DNA of 64,000 nucleotides from Flavobacteriaceae bacterium UBA6268 (lineage in GTDB: Bacteria; Bacteroidota; Bacteroidia; Flavobacteriales; Flavobacteriaceae): NCBI GenBank assembly GCA_002440705.1, contig DJVA01000064.1, positions 1-64,000 on the forward strand. Reading direction: 5' to 3'. Position numbers and translations under genes: made by a program. The notes beneath the pieces were generated by a model. The model had not been told where the DNA came from, did no database searches, and saw only the letters and a program-made list of their open reading frames with translations. Every line of letters starts with the position of its first letter. Position 1 is the first letter of the stretch. Positions 26,185 through 34,179 of this stretch are shown here, in pieces.

Positions 26185-26928
26185 ATGACTCCTAAAAACA
26201 AACTGCTGGCAATCTTTTTACTCTTTGCACAAGTTACTGTGTTAGCCCAAGACACCCTAAAAATTAGGGAGAATGATTTAGAGACAAAGCGTATTAAAGA
26301 AGGCACAAAACAATACCTGGTTTATATTGAAAAACCCGACAAATCAATCCTTGACCTATCTATCTGGGAACGGACCATTTCTTTTTCAAAATTTGATGAT
26401 AAAGAAGTAATCATCATTGAGCAAAATTGGAAAAACCAAGATACCACAAGACAGCGCTACGTCCTTTCCATAAATGGGCGGGAATACTTTCAACCCATTT
26501 ACCATTATTCAAAAAATGGACGAGGCATAATCGAGGCTTTCAATTTTTACCGGGATAAGATTGTTGGAGCAGACACCGTAATGCGTAATTCAAAAAAGGA
26601 TTTTTTTCTTCAACTCGAAGAACCAACCCTCAACTGGGAATTGGATGTAGAGACTTTTCAGCTACTGCCATTGGAAAATGTGAGGAATTTTCAGCTCAAT
26701 TTTTACCATCCAGGGAGTAAAAGCGCTCCAGCTTATTACAATTATAGGGTGGTAGGTGAAGAGGAACTAAAAGGCACCGACGGCAAAAGAATCCCTTGTT
26801 GGTTGCTCAAAATAGTTTATGAAGAGGGTAGCTATGCAACCTATTGGATTGCAAAAAACACTAGGGAAATGGTGAAGATGGTGGAACATTCAAACGGGAT
26901 TACGCGCTACAAATTAAAATTGTTATGA
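26185..26928 (+). CDS. Exported protein, DUF3108-like
   Basis: A 247-aa protein with a signal peptide (about residues 1-21, ending VLAQ). The rest is beta-rich. The C-terminal half (ELDVETFQLLPLE...YRVVGEEELKGTDGKRIPCWLLKIVYEEG...YWIAKNTREMVKM) resembles DUF3108-type periplasmic proteins, which have a lipocalin-like or LolB-like barrel. It starts 2 bp after the VOC gene and overlaps the CPBP protease by ATGA. Function unknown; the close coupling suggests it works with the membrane protease. Confidence 0.65.
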   Translation: MTPKNKLLAIFLLFAQVTVLAQDTLKIRENDLETKRIKEGTKQYLVYIEKPDKSILDLSIWERTISFSKFDDKEVIIIEQNWKNQDTTRQRYVLSINGREYFQPIYHYSKNGRGIIEAFNFYRDKIVGADTVMRNSKKDFFLQLEEPTLNWELDVETFQLLPLENVRNFQLNFYHPGSKSAPAYYNYRVVGEEELKGTDGKRIPCWLLKIVYEEGSYATYWIAKNTREMVKMVEHSNGITRYKLKLL

Positions 26929-27464
26929 ATGGAGCTCTATTAAATATTTCAATGCAGCTATTGGCATTGGTATTGGTATTGTTCATTGCTAAGAAGCACA
27001 AGCTATCTTTTAAAAATGATATCGGTTTCAAAATGCCCAAAGCAAACCACCTTTTGTTTTGGTTTACGGCATTTGTGCTTCTGATCTACCTTGAAGATTA
27101 CATCTCGAAAAGTACTGGGAACTCATCCGTTGAATCTTGGAATGGTAAATACAATTCGCTACAAATTATTTGGCGGATCTTGGCCATTGTGGTCTTGGCT
27201 CCTATTTCGGAAGAATTGTTGTTTAGGGGCTTGATTTACTTCAAAGTAAAAAAAACACGTTTAAAAATTGTAGGGGCAATCTTCATCCCTGCCTTGTTGT
27301 TTGCAATCATACATTTTCAGTATTCGGAACTTCTTACAATAGGATTTATATTTATTGATGGAATTTTTTATGGGTTGGCCAGGCACTATTCCAAATCGGT
27401 ACTCCTGGCAATACTGCTCCATGCATTTTCTAATTTAGGTGCAATTTTAGAAAGATTATTATGA
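26925..27464 (+). CDS. CPBP family intramembrane glutamic endopeptidase
   Basis: A 179-aa membrane protein of the CPBP/Abi (type II CAAX protease-like) family. The conserved motifs EELLFRGL (EExxxR), FAIIHF and HAFSNL are present in order, with about five membrane helices. Bacterial members process prenylated or other membrane peptides and include bacteriocin self-immunity proteins. Start and stop both overlap neighbours as ATGA (26925 and 27461), so it forms an operon with the exported protein before it and the 59-aa protein after it. Confidence 0.88.
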   Translation: MNGALLNISMQLLALVLVLFIAKKHKLSFKNDIGFKMPKANHLLFWFTAFVLLIYLEDYISKSTGNSSVESWNGKYNSLQIIWRILAIVVLAPISEELLFRGLIYFKVKKTRLKIVGAIFIPALLFAIIHFQYSELLTIGFIFIDGIFYGLARHYSKSVLLAILLHAFSNLGAILERLL

Positions 27465-27640
27465 GAGAGAAAAAGAAGACAGTAACGATGGCTGTCGTAG
27501 GTTTAATTATCGGAATGGCAATGAGCATCATTTTCAATAAATCTTCAAACGTCATTGCCCTAATCCCATTAACTGGAGCGTTAGGGGGTTTAATAGGAGC
27601 CTTTATTGACAAGAGAAGAAATAAAAAGACCTCTAATTAG
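27461..27640 (+). CDS. Small two-helix membrane protein
   Basis: A 59-aa protein starting in the ATGA that ends the CPBP gene. It has a basic N-terminus (MREKKK), a glycine-rich hydrophobic helix (~8-24), a short turn (NKSSN), a second glycine-zipper-like helix (~30-48) and a basic tail (DKRRNKK). No family was recognised. The coupling suggests a partner or substrate of the CPBP protease. Confidence 0.6.
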   Translation: MREKKKTVTMAVVGLIIGMAMSIIFNKSSNVIALIPLTGALGGLIGAFIDKRRNKKTSN

Positions 27641-27781
27641 AGTGAAAACAATTGGTTTTTTCGCCATTAATTTATTACTGGTAATTGTAATACTTTATAA
27701 ATTGAAGTATTGATTATCAAAATTTTGCTGTTATCAGTAATACTCCAAAAATTGTATTTTACCGTACTAAAAAAACGCTCG

Positions 27782-28972
27782 ATGACTAAATGTAATGGGC
27801 ATATCAACCAAGAGTTTAAGGGCATTGAACGGGTTTTTTTGGAAAACTTCTTTAGATATGGGGAAATTGGCGCGAGTTTTTGTGTTTACCACAAACACCA
27901 ATTGGTCGTGGATATTTGGGGGGGATACAAAAACCTAAAATCCAGGGAATTATGGCAAAGAGATACCGTTGTTCCCATATTCTCAACAACCAAAGCGGTG
28001 GCATCCCTTTGTCTGGCTATGTTGCACAGTAAAGGTTTGTTTGAATATGAAGATCCTGTTTGCAATTACTGGAAGGAATTCTCCGCAAATGGAAAAGCCT
28101 ATATCACCATTGCTCAATTGTTTGGACACCGCGCAGGACTTTCAGCCATAAATACAAAACTCACAAAAGAAATTATTGACAACCCCGTTTTGCTTGATGA
28201 ATTATTGGCGAACCAAAAACCCTATTGGCCCGTAAATGAATACCAGGGATACCATGTATGGACCATCGGGTGGTACCTATCGGCCTTAATCTCGAGGATC
28301 GACACGAAGCACAGAAGGCTAAGGGATTTTTTTGAAGAAGAGGTACTACCCAAGATAGACGGCGAAATACGTATTGGAATCAACGATGACTATGACCTCA
28401 AAAAAATTGCCATACTTAAACCTTTCTCCAAAAGGAAAGGCTTGTTTTCAATGCCCTTTAAGTTTGTGAAGGAATTTTTCAACCCTTGGTCGATAACCTA
28501 TAGATCGATGCTGAACCCATCTTTCTTGAGTAACCATACTAACATGAACCAAAGGGAGCTACTTCAATTGGAAATTGGCGGTGCTGGAGGAATTGCGAAT
28601 GCAAAAGGTCTTGCATCCTTTATGGATTGCCTTACCAATCCAAAGAGTGAACTGTATTTGGGGAAACCAACTCTTGAAATTTTGTACCGATTCCCGGAAC
28701 CCCCTATAAAAGGGTTTGAGGACTATATTTTTAAACAGGATGCGTTTATCTTTTCTTGTGGTTTGGTAAAACCCTCCAAACATCATGCATTTGCTCCCAA
28801 TAAAAAATCATTTGGCGGTTTTGGTGCCGGTGGAAGTTTTGTTAGTGTTGACCCTGAAAATGAATTAATCATTGCTTATACCATGAACAAGATGTCTCCA
28901 CAAATTATGAACATGGACAGGGAAGTAAGATTACGAAAGGCTGTATACAAAATTATTAATTCCGATGTTTGA
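27782..28972 (+). CDS. Serine hydrolase, class C beta-lactamase/EstB-like
   Basis: A 396-aa serine hydrolase of the beta-lactamase/transpeptidase-like fold. The SxxK nucleophile motif is in FSTTKAVASL, a WGGYKN segment precedes it and the C-terminal FGGFGAGGS supplies the KTG-like element. The closest architectural match is the EstB/LovD-type esterase group (GASFCVYHKHQLVVDIWGG), so an esterase is likelier than a true lactamase. The ATG at 27782 fits the family start; an upstream TTG in frame at 27710 adds a hydrophobic stretch. No clear signal peptide with the chosen start. Last gene of the island. Confidence 0.8.
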   Translation: MTKCNGHINQEFKGIERVFLENFFRYGEIGASFCVYHKHQLVVDIWGGYKNLKSRELWQRDTVVPIFSTTKAVASLCLAMLHSKGLFEYEDPVCNYWKEFSANGKAYITIAQLFGHRAGLSAINTKLTKEIIDNPVLLDELLANQKPYWPVNEYQGYHVWTIGWYLSALISRIDTKHRRLRDFFEEEVLPKIDGEIRIGINDDYDLKKIAILKPFSKRKGLFSMPFKFVKEFFNPWSITYRSMLNPSFLSNHTNMNQRELLQLEIGGAGGIANAKGLASFMDCLTNPKSELYLGKPTLEILYRFPEPPIKGFEDYIFKQDAFIFSCGLVKPSKHHAFAPNKKSFGGFGAGGSFVSVDPENELIIAYTMNKMSPQIMNMDREVRLRKAVYKIINSDV

Positions 28973-29075
28973 AAGATCACTGTTCAACAATTTGCTTCAT
29001 TTCGGTGAACCATTATCAGGACTAATATGAGGTGTACAAATACCCCCTTGAGTCTTTAAAATTGAGAAAAATACA

Positions 29076-29185
29076 GTTCGAGCCCAACAGGGGGAGCAAT
29101 TTTTGAATCCAGTCGAAAGACTGGATTTTTTGTTTTGAACAGGTTGTGTCCGAACTCAACGACCCGCCCCGCGGCAGGCTGGCCC
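29076..29185 (+). repeat. Right copy of the 110-bp direct repeat (tRNA-Asn tail plus terminator)
   Basis: 108 of 110 bases match 22278-22387, including the T-arm and acceptor strand of tRNA-Asn and its GAAA-loop terminator (29106-29131). No full tRNA is present. The 361-bp gap between genes here (28973-29333) otherwise holds only AT-rich sequence and the leader of the next kinase gene. Confidence 0.9.
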
Positions 29186-29333
29186 AAACGCTGAAAATAA
29201 CTCATATATTTTCTTGGCAAAATGTGCGTTATATGATTCACGCCCAGTAAGTGAAAAAGCAACGCTATAAATTTTGTAAATTCCGCTTTTGTTATCCCCA
29301 ACCATCAAACCATGAAACTTTTTATACTGCTTT

Positions 29334-31283
29334 ATGAAACCATCACGCAAAAGTTTTTTTCTCCTTACCACCATTTTTTGCACTGTTTTTCTCCTTTTTT
29401 CTGGAACGCTCCATGCACAACAAGCTCAAATTACCCAAAGGGATTTCGACAGCATTGCCCGTTTGCATAGCATGTTCTATGACAATCCGTTCATTTTTTG
29501 GCATGCCCCGAAAGAGTATGGTGTGTCTCCAGAGACTTTGGAGGAACTGTTGGTCTCGAATCCACAGCTGAAAGGGTGGGATCTTTATTATTGCAGAAAA
29601 GCGGTCGTTCAGTACCTGGACAAAGAACGGGATTCAGCCCTCAACAACATCGATAAATCGATTGAGGCCTATCAGAAAATCGACCACCCCCAAGCCCTGA
29701 ACAAAGATGCTCAAATGCTGGCCTATTATATTAAAGGCAAGGGCGAAGTATTCAATCGAGATTACAACGAATCAACCAAAAGCATGCAAATTGCTTTGAA
29801 TATTGCCCGCGAGCAAGGCTTGTCCAATTGGTTTGGCCCCTGCCTGTTTGGGATAGGGAGGAATCATTTCAATTTAGGGAACGACAGCATCGCGCTCCAA
29901 AAGTTTATTGAGGCCACCAAGGATTCGGTTCAAATGTCGCATGCAAGGCCCAATGTTGCCATAAACAGTCTCATTGCTTCTTTGTACGAGAAACTGGGAA
30001 ACATCCAACGCTCCAAGGAATATGCCTTTAAAGCCATTTATGTTTCGGATACCAGCGATTTTAAAGCGAATTTGTTCCCATTGTATGGCCTCTTGGCCGA
30101 TGTTTACAAAACGGAAAACAATGAGGATTCCTTAAGGTATTTTTACAAAAAGGCCATCGACCGCTATGAACAAGTTGAAATACACAATCCAAATGCCCTA
30201 CGGGATTGGGATTTAAGGTATTCCATATACAAATCTTATCTCGACATTATAGATGGAAAGCACCCTGATGCGGTCAAAAACTTGAATGCCATCATCCACA
30301 AATTAATCACCGTGGAAAAACCGCATATCAATGACAAAGGTCTCTTATTGTTGGCGATCGAATACCTGGGAAAATCCTACGAACTACAAGGTAAATCAGG
30401 GAAATACACAGAACTGTTTAAATGGACCGCTAGCTATTTGGATCGATTTCAGGAGGTACGGATTGCTGAACAACTGGAACGCCTGGAAGTAGAATATGAC
30501 GCTCGGGAAAAGGACCTGCAGATTACACAACTTGAAAGTAGTAAAAAACAACAATTGGCCATCATCTCTCAACAACGGGTCATAAATTTTGCCTTGCTGG
30601 GCCTCCTCTTGCTGTCCCTTGGAATCGTATTTTTGTACTTACGCCAAAAAAAACTGAAATCCCTAGTTGAAAAACAATTCATGGAACAACGCCTACTTCG
30701 GGCTCAGATGAATCCACATTTTACGTTTAACACGCTAGCGGTAATCCAAAATATGATTACCTCACAGCCGGAAAAAGCCAAAACCTATCTGGTTAAATTT
30801 TCCCGATTGTTGGTCTCCATTTTTGAAAGTTCTACGCAATCCTATCTCTCCGTTCAAGAGGAACTGAATTCTTTAAAACAATACCTAGAGTTGCAAAAAC
30901 TAAGAAATCCCAATCAATTCAGTTATGAGATACGAACCCCTGGCTTGGACACTGATACCCTTCAAATTCCGGGAATGTTGTTACAGCCCATTGTGGAGAA
31001 TTGCATCCTTCACGGATTTGCTGAAATAGCCTACGAAGGTAAAATAGAAATTGTCCTGAAAAGAGCCGATAAGTTGATCTTTTGCCACATCGAGGACAAT
31101 GGCAGTGGATTACATAAAACGAAATCCAATGGGAGAAAAACCTCATCCATCGATCTTATTGCGAGTTTTTTAGAGAAAATCACTAAAAAAAAGTTTTCCA
31201 TGACGGACAAAGTGCACTTGGGTAAGGGTAACGGAGTTCTAACAGAATTTTACATACCATTCAAAAACCATTCACATGCTTAG
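29334..31283 (+). CDS. LytS-type sensor histidine kinase with TPR-like sensor
   Basis: A 649-aa kinase. A signal sequence or anchor (about residues 5-28, ending LHAQ) is followed by an extracytoplasmic region of helical TPR-like repeats (~60-380), a coiled coil, one membrane helix (~420-440), and a His_kinase/LytS domain with phospho-acceptor H462 in QMNPHFTFNTL and an HATPase part (QPIVENCILHGF, EDNGSGL). The partner LytTR regulator starts 8 bp before its end. Signal unknown. First gene after the right repeat. Confidence 0.88.
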   Translation: MKPSRKSFFLLTTIFCTVFLLFSGTLHAQQAQITQRDFDSIARLHSMFYDNPFIFWHAPKEYGVSPETLEELLVSNPQLKGWDLYYCRKAVVQYLDKERDSALNNIDKSIEAYQKIDHPQALNKDAQMLAYYIKGKGEVFNRDYNESTKSMQIALNIAREQGLSNWFGPCLFGIGRNHFNLGNDSIALQKFIEATKDSVQMSHARPNVAINSLIASLYEKLGNIQRSKEYAFKAIYVSDTSDFKANLFPLYGLLADVYKTENNEDSLRYFYKKAIDRYEQVEIHNPNALRDWDLRYSIYKSYLDIIDGKHPDAVKNLNAIIHKLITVEKPHINDKGLLLLAIEYLGKSYELQGKSGKYTELFKWTASYLDRFQEVRIAEQLERLEVEYDAREKDLQITQLESSKKQQLAIISQQRVINFALLGLLLLSLGIVFLYLRQKKLKSLVEKQFMEQRLLRAQMNPHFTFNTLAVIQNMITSQPEKAKTYLVKFSRLLVSIFESSTQSYLSVQEELNSLKQYLELQKLRNPNQFSYEIRTPGLDTDTLQIPGMLLQPIVENCILHGFAEIAYEGKIEIVLKRADKLIFCHIEDNGSGLHKTKSNGRKTSSIDLIASFLEKITKKKFSMTDKVHLGKGNGVLTEFYIPFKNHSHA

Positions 31284-32019
31284 GGCCTTTATAGTAGACG
31301 ACGAACCCCTTTTGGTAGAGGATATCAGAGGGCGTCTGGAACGTCACTTCAAGGGCGAGGTCCAAGTGGTTGGGGTTGCTACAACCCTTGAGGAAGCCCA
31401 AAAGCGAATTGATCGCCTATGCCCAAACCTTCTTTTTCTTGACGTGCATTTGGATCAGGGAACTGCATTCGATCTTTTGGAGGCACTGGAACATGATGCC
31501 TTTGAAATTATTTTTGTTACTGCCTACGACAACAATGCCATTAGAGCCATTAAAGTTGGAGCCTTGGATTACATTTTAAAGCCCATTGACGACGATGAGT
31601 TCCATGTGGCAGTCCAAAAGGTTTTGACCCTTGAAAACCCCAAGGGCCCGGTAAAAGATTTGGGTCCTGTTGCCGATGCTTTTTTCAATCGTCGGGAGAT
31701 TAAGAAACTGGTATTCAAAACAGTAGATGACGTTTTCATTTTGGATAAGGATGCTATTTTGTATTGTGAATCGGAAGGCAACTATTCCACGATCCATACT
31801 TTGGAGCAAAACAAAATTATGGTGTCAAAGAATCTCAAAAAGCTGGAAGAAGAGTTGCCCGCCGAAACGTTTATCCGGTGCCACCAATCGTATATTGTCA
31901 ATAAAACCCACGTTCGCAAATACAGCAACAGGGGCTTTCTGGAACTTGTCAATAACAGCAAGGTTCCTGTTTCTGTCCGCAAACGGGAGGAAACGTTGAA
32001 ACAACTTTTTGGAGCCTAA
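31276..32019 (+). CDS. LytTR-family response regulator
   Basis: A 247-aa response regulator with an N-terminal receiver domain (D8/D9 acidic pocket, phosphorylation site D56 in LLFLDVHL, K at LKPIDD) and a C-terminal LytTR DNA-binding domain (ILYCESEGNYSTIHTLEQNKIMVSKNLKKLEEEL...IRCHQSYIVNKTHV). Its start overlaps the kinase gene by 8 bp, so it is the cognate partner. The likely nearby target is the T9SS protein 180 bp downstream. Confidence 0.9.
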   Translation: MLRAFIVDDEPLLVEDIRGRLERHFKGEVQVVGVATTLEEAQKRIDRLCPNLLFLDVHLDQGTAFDLLEALEHDAFEIIFVTAYDNNAIRAIKVGALDYILKPIDDDEFHVAVQKVLTLENPKGPVKDLGPVADAFFNRREIKKLVFKTVDDVFILDKDAILYCESEGNYSTIHTLEQNKIMVSKNLKKLEEELPAETFIRCHQSYIVNKTHVRKYSNRGFLELVNNSKVPVSVRKREETLKQLFGA

Positions 32020-32199
32020 GATGGATAGCCTTCACAAAGCGATTCCATTCCAAATCCCCACGAATTTGAAATGAACCCCATCGCTTCCCATGAATAGTTT
32101 CCTTTTCTGTTTTTCCAAACTACTTTTCCAATGATCTTAAAAACCACGCCCATTCTTTTTTGGTTGGGATTGGTAGTATTCACTTAAAAACCTTGTATC

Positions 32200-33972
32200 A
32201 TGAAAAAGTATTATTTATTGTTCGTATTAATTGCGGGTTCCCTGTACGCTCAGGTTCCCACGCCCACGTTTGTGCATGGCCTAGAGACGGATGCCATTAA
32301 CGGAGGTGTTTATCTTTCAGCCACAGCGAGCGAACTGGACAGTGAGGGAAATTTGATTGTCCTGGGCAAGTTTAATGGGGAGGTCGATGTAGATCCCAAC
32401 CTCACTACCTATTTACTGACCAAGGATCCCAATTCGCCAGAGTATTGGTATACCGATTTCTTTCTTGCTAAGTACAACAGCAATGGGGGACTTATCTGGG
32501 CCATGAATATTGGCGACCAAGGGCATATTACCCCTATGTCACTAGCTATTGACCAAGGAGATAATATTTCTGTTGCCGGACTGGTTAATGGAACCGTAGA
32601 CTTTGATCCAAGTGATGCGCAACAAATAATAGAGACCAACGGTAAAACCAATGGATTTGTCGTTTTGTATTCAAGCATTGGTAATTTCAAATGGCTTAAA
32701 TCCATCAATACCAATGGTTCTTTACTAAGTAATTTGAAGCATGTTCATAATACCTCCACGACCAACAACTGGACGATGGTTTCAGGAAATTTCCTTGGAC
32801 AAATTACCTTTGTAAATTCCTTTCCCAACCCTTCAACTACCATTAGTTCAACTGCTAATAATCAATTTGAAAAGAATTCATTTCTTGCAGTGATTGATTC
32901 ACAGGCCCTTTGGAGCACGATTACTCCACTTTTGGATACTGACTCCATGACCATCGAGACCTTGGATTTAAAAATTAATGAGGCTGTTTTGGCTACTATT
33001 GGATTGGGGGATGGGACCATGGCCGGCATTCACGATTTTGAAATACGGAGGTTTGACTTGTCTCCACTAGGATCAGAAATCATTTCGCTTACCACCACAG
33101 GGACTTCCAAAATTATAGTAAACGATGTGGACTTGGATGCCAACGACAACGTTTACATTACGGGTTATTATAAGGGAACAGTGACCGACAACGGTACCAT
33201 AGTGCTTAATGACCTTTCACTACCCTTACAATACAATGGATTTATGATCAAGACCGATCCACTGGGTAGCGTCCTTTGGGCCCGCACCTTCGAATCAGTA
33301 ACCTCATCAAGTTCATGTGTACCACAGGGCATTGTAGCCGAAAACAACAATGTTTATCTGTTTGGAGGTTTCAGCGGGAAGGTCGACCTCATTAATTATG
33401 GGGGACAACATTATTATTTGGAAAACTACGGACCAACTAATTCATTTATGGTTCGCTTTGACGATACGGCCACGTTTGATTGGGCACATCGTTTTGAAAG
33501 TACTACTCTTGCACCAATTAGTAGCCTGAATGTTTCCGGAAGCAATTTTTATCTTTTTGGATGCCTAAGGAGTCTGACCGAGTTCAATCCCAATCCTATG
33601 CAATCCACGACATTGGATATTACCAATGGGAGCAAAGATTTCTTTATTGCAAAATATGGTGATATCCCTGCTCCAATTGGTCCTCCACCGTTTACGAGAG
33701 CCAATAATCCATTAAAGCTTCCGAATACCTTGGAGGTTTATGGATCAGGATCGGCCTATACCCTCCACTATCAATCTGGAGACCTCCAAACCGAAAGTCA
33801 CTATCAGATTTTCAGCAATTCTGGACAGGTAATCACAACCGGAATTTTGAACGCAACAGGCACTGCTTTTCAAAAGTATCTGGATTTGAGTTCCTTATCC
33901 AGTGGTGTTTATGTGGTGAGGGTCATACAGGGCGGATCTGTTCAATCCAAAAGAATTCTTGTTGCAAATTGA
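32200..33972 (+). CDS. Secreted SBBP-repeat protein with T9SS sorting domain
   Basis: A 590-aa exported protein with a signal peptide (residues 1-17, ending LYAQ) and repeated units of the SBBP beta-propeller type. Each has a GKFxGxVDxDP-like strand, then DFFLAKYNSNGGLIWAMNI, with similar units near residues 125, 340 and 400. A C-terminal T9SS type A domain (NTLEVYGSGSAYTLHY...LSSGVYVVRVIQ) is at ~505-590. It should be exported by T9SS. It lies 180 bp after a kinase/LytTR pair and may be regulated by it. Confidence 0.82.
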   Translation: MKKYYLLFVLIAGSLYAQVPTPTFVHGLETDAINGGVYLSATASELDSEGNLIVLGKFNGEVDVDPNLTTYLLTKDPNSPEYWYTDFFLAKYNSNGGLIWAMNIGDQGHITPMSLAIDQGDNISVAGLVNGTVDFDPSDAQQIIETNGKTNGFVVLYSSIGNFKWLKSINTNGSLLSNLKHVHNTSTTNNWTMVSGNFLGQITFVNSFPNPSTTISSTANNQFEKNSFLAVIDSQALWSTITPLLDTDSMTIETLDLKINEAVLATIGLGDGTMAGIHDFEIRRFDLSPLGSEIISLTTTGTSKIIVNDVDLDANDNVYITGYYKGTVTDNGTIVLNDLSLPLQYNGFMIKTDPLGSVLWARTFESVTSSSSCVPQGIVAENNNVYLFGGFSGKVDLINYGGQHYYLENYGPTNSFMVRFDDTATFDWAHRFESTTLAPISSLNVSGSNFYLFGCLRSLTEFNPNPMQSTTLDITNGSKDFFIAKYGDIPAPIGPPPFTRANNPLKLPNTLEVYGSGSAYTLHYQSGDLQTESHYQIFSNSGQVITTGILNATGTAFQKYLDLSSLSSGVYVVRVIQGGSVQSKRILVAN

Positions 33973-34013
33973 GGTAATTGGATTGCATTCCGTTTTCATG
34001 GTTATGAATTAAT

Positions 34014-34064
34014 AGGGAGTGCGAAAGTAATGAGAAGCCATCCACGAAAGTGGGTGGCTTTTTT
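34014..34064 (+). repeat. Decayed copy of the tRNA-Asn tail/terminator unit
   Basis: The sequence AGGGAGTGCGAAAG is followed by a hairpin, GCCATCCAC-GAAA-GTGGGTGGC (34037-34058), and six T. From the hairpin through the next ~40 bases it resembles 22466-22530, where the same hairpin follows an exact tRNA tail. It also works as terminator for the plus-strand T9SS gene. Confidence 0.65.
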
Positions 34065-34112
34065 CTTAGAGAAAAAACTGGGCGAAAAAGATTTCCAAAG
34101 TAAACCGAAAAA

Positions 34113-34143
34113 GGCGAGCCCACGCATAGGCGTAGGCTTTTTC
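34113..34143. terminator. Bidirectional terminator between convergent genes
   Basis: An imperfect stem GCCCACGC/GCGTAGGC with ATAG loop, preceded by an A-run and followed by a T-run, lies between the plus-strand T9SS gene (ends 33972) and the minus-strand fibre gene (ends 34180). Confidence 0.55.
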
Positions 34144-34179
34144 ATAGAAGGATTTGGGTGGACAGGATTAAAAATCCCA

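Larger units (their letters stand above)
22388..29075. mobile_element. AT-rich genomic island bracketed by 110-bp repeats at tRNA-Asn
   Basis: 6.7 kb between the two repeat copies. Contents are an AraC regulator, a T9SS propeller protein, GNAT, VOC, a secreted hypothetical, a CPBP protease, a small membrane protein and a serine hydrolase. The DNA is clearly richer in A+T than flanking rseP. No integrase, transposase or replication gene is present, so it is a non-autonomous or decayed element, or a product of recombination between duplicated tRNA ends. An extra 24-bp tRNA tail at 22431-22454 suggests more than one event. Confidence 0.6.

Noticed and set aside
29076..29185. A second functional tRNA-Asn at the right repeat
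   Set aside because: Only the T-arm, acceptor 3' strand and terminator are present; D-arm, anticodon arm and 5' acceptor strand are missing.
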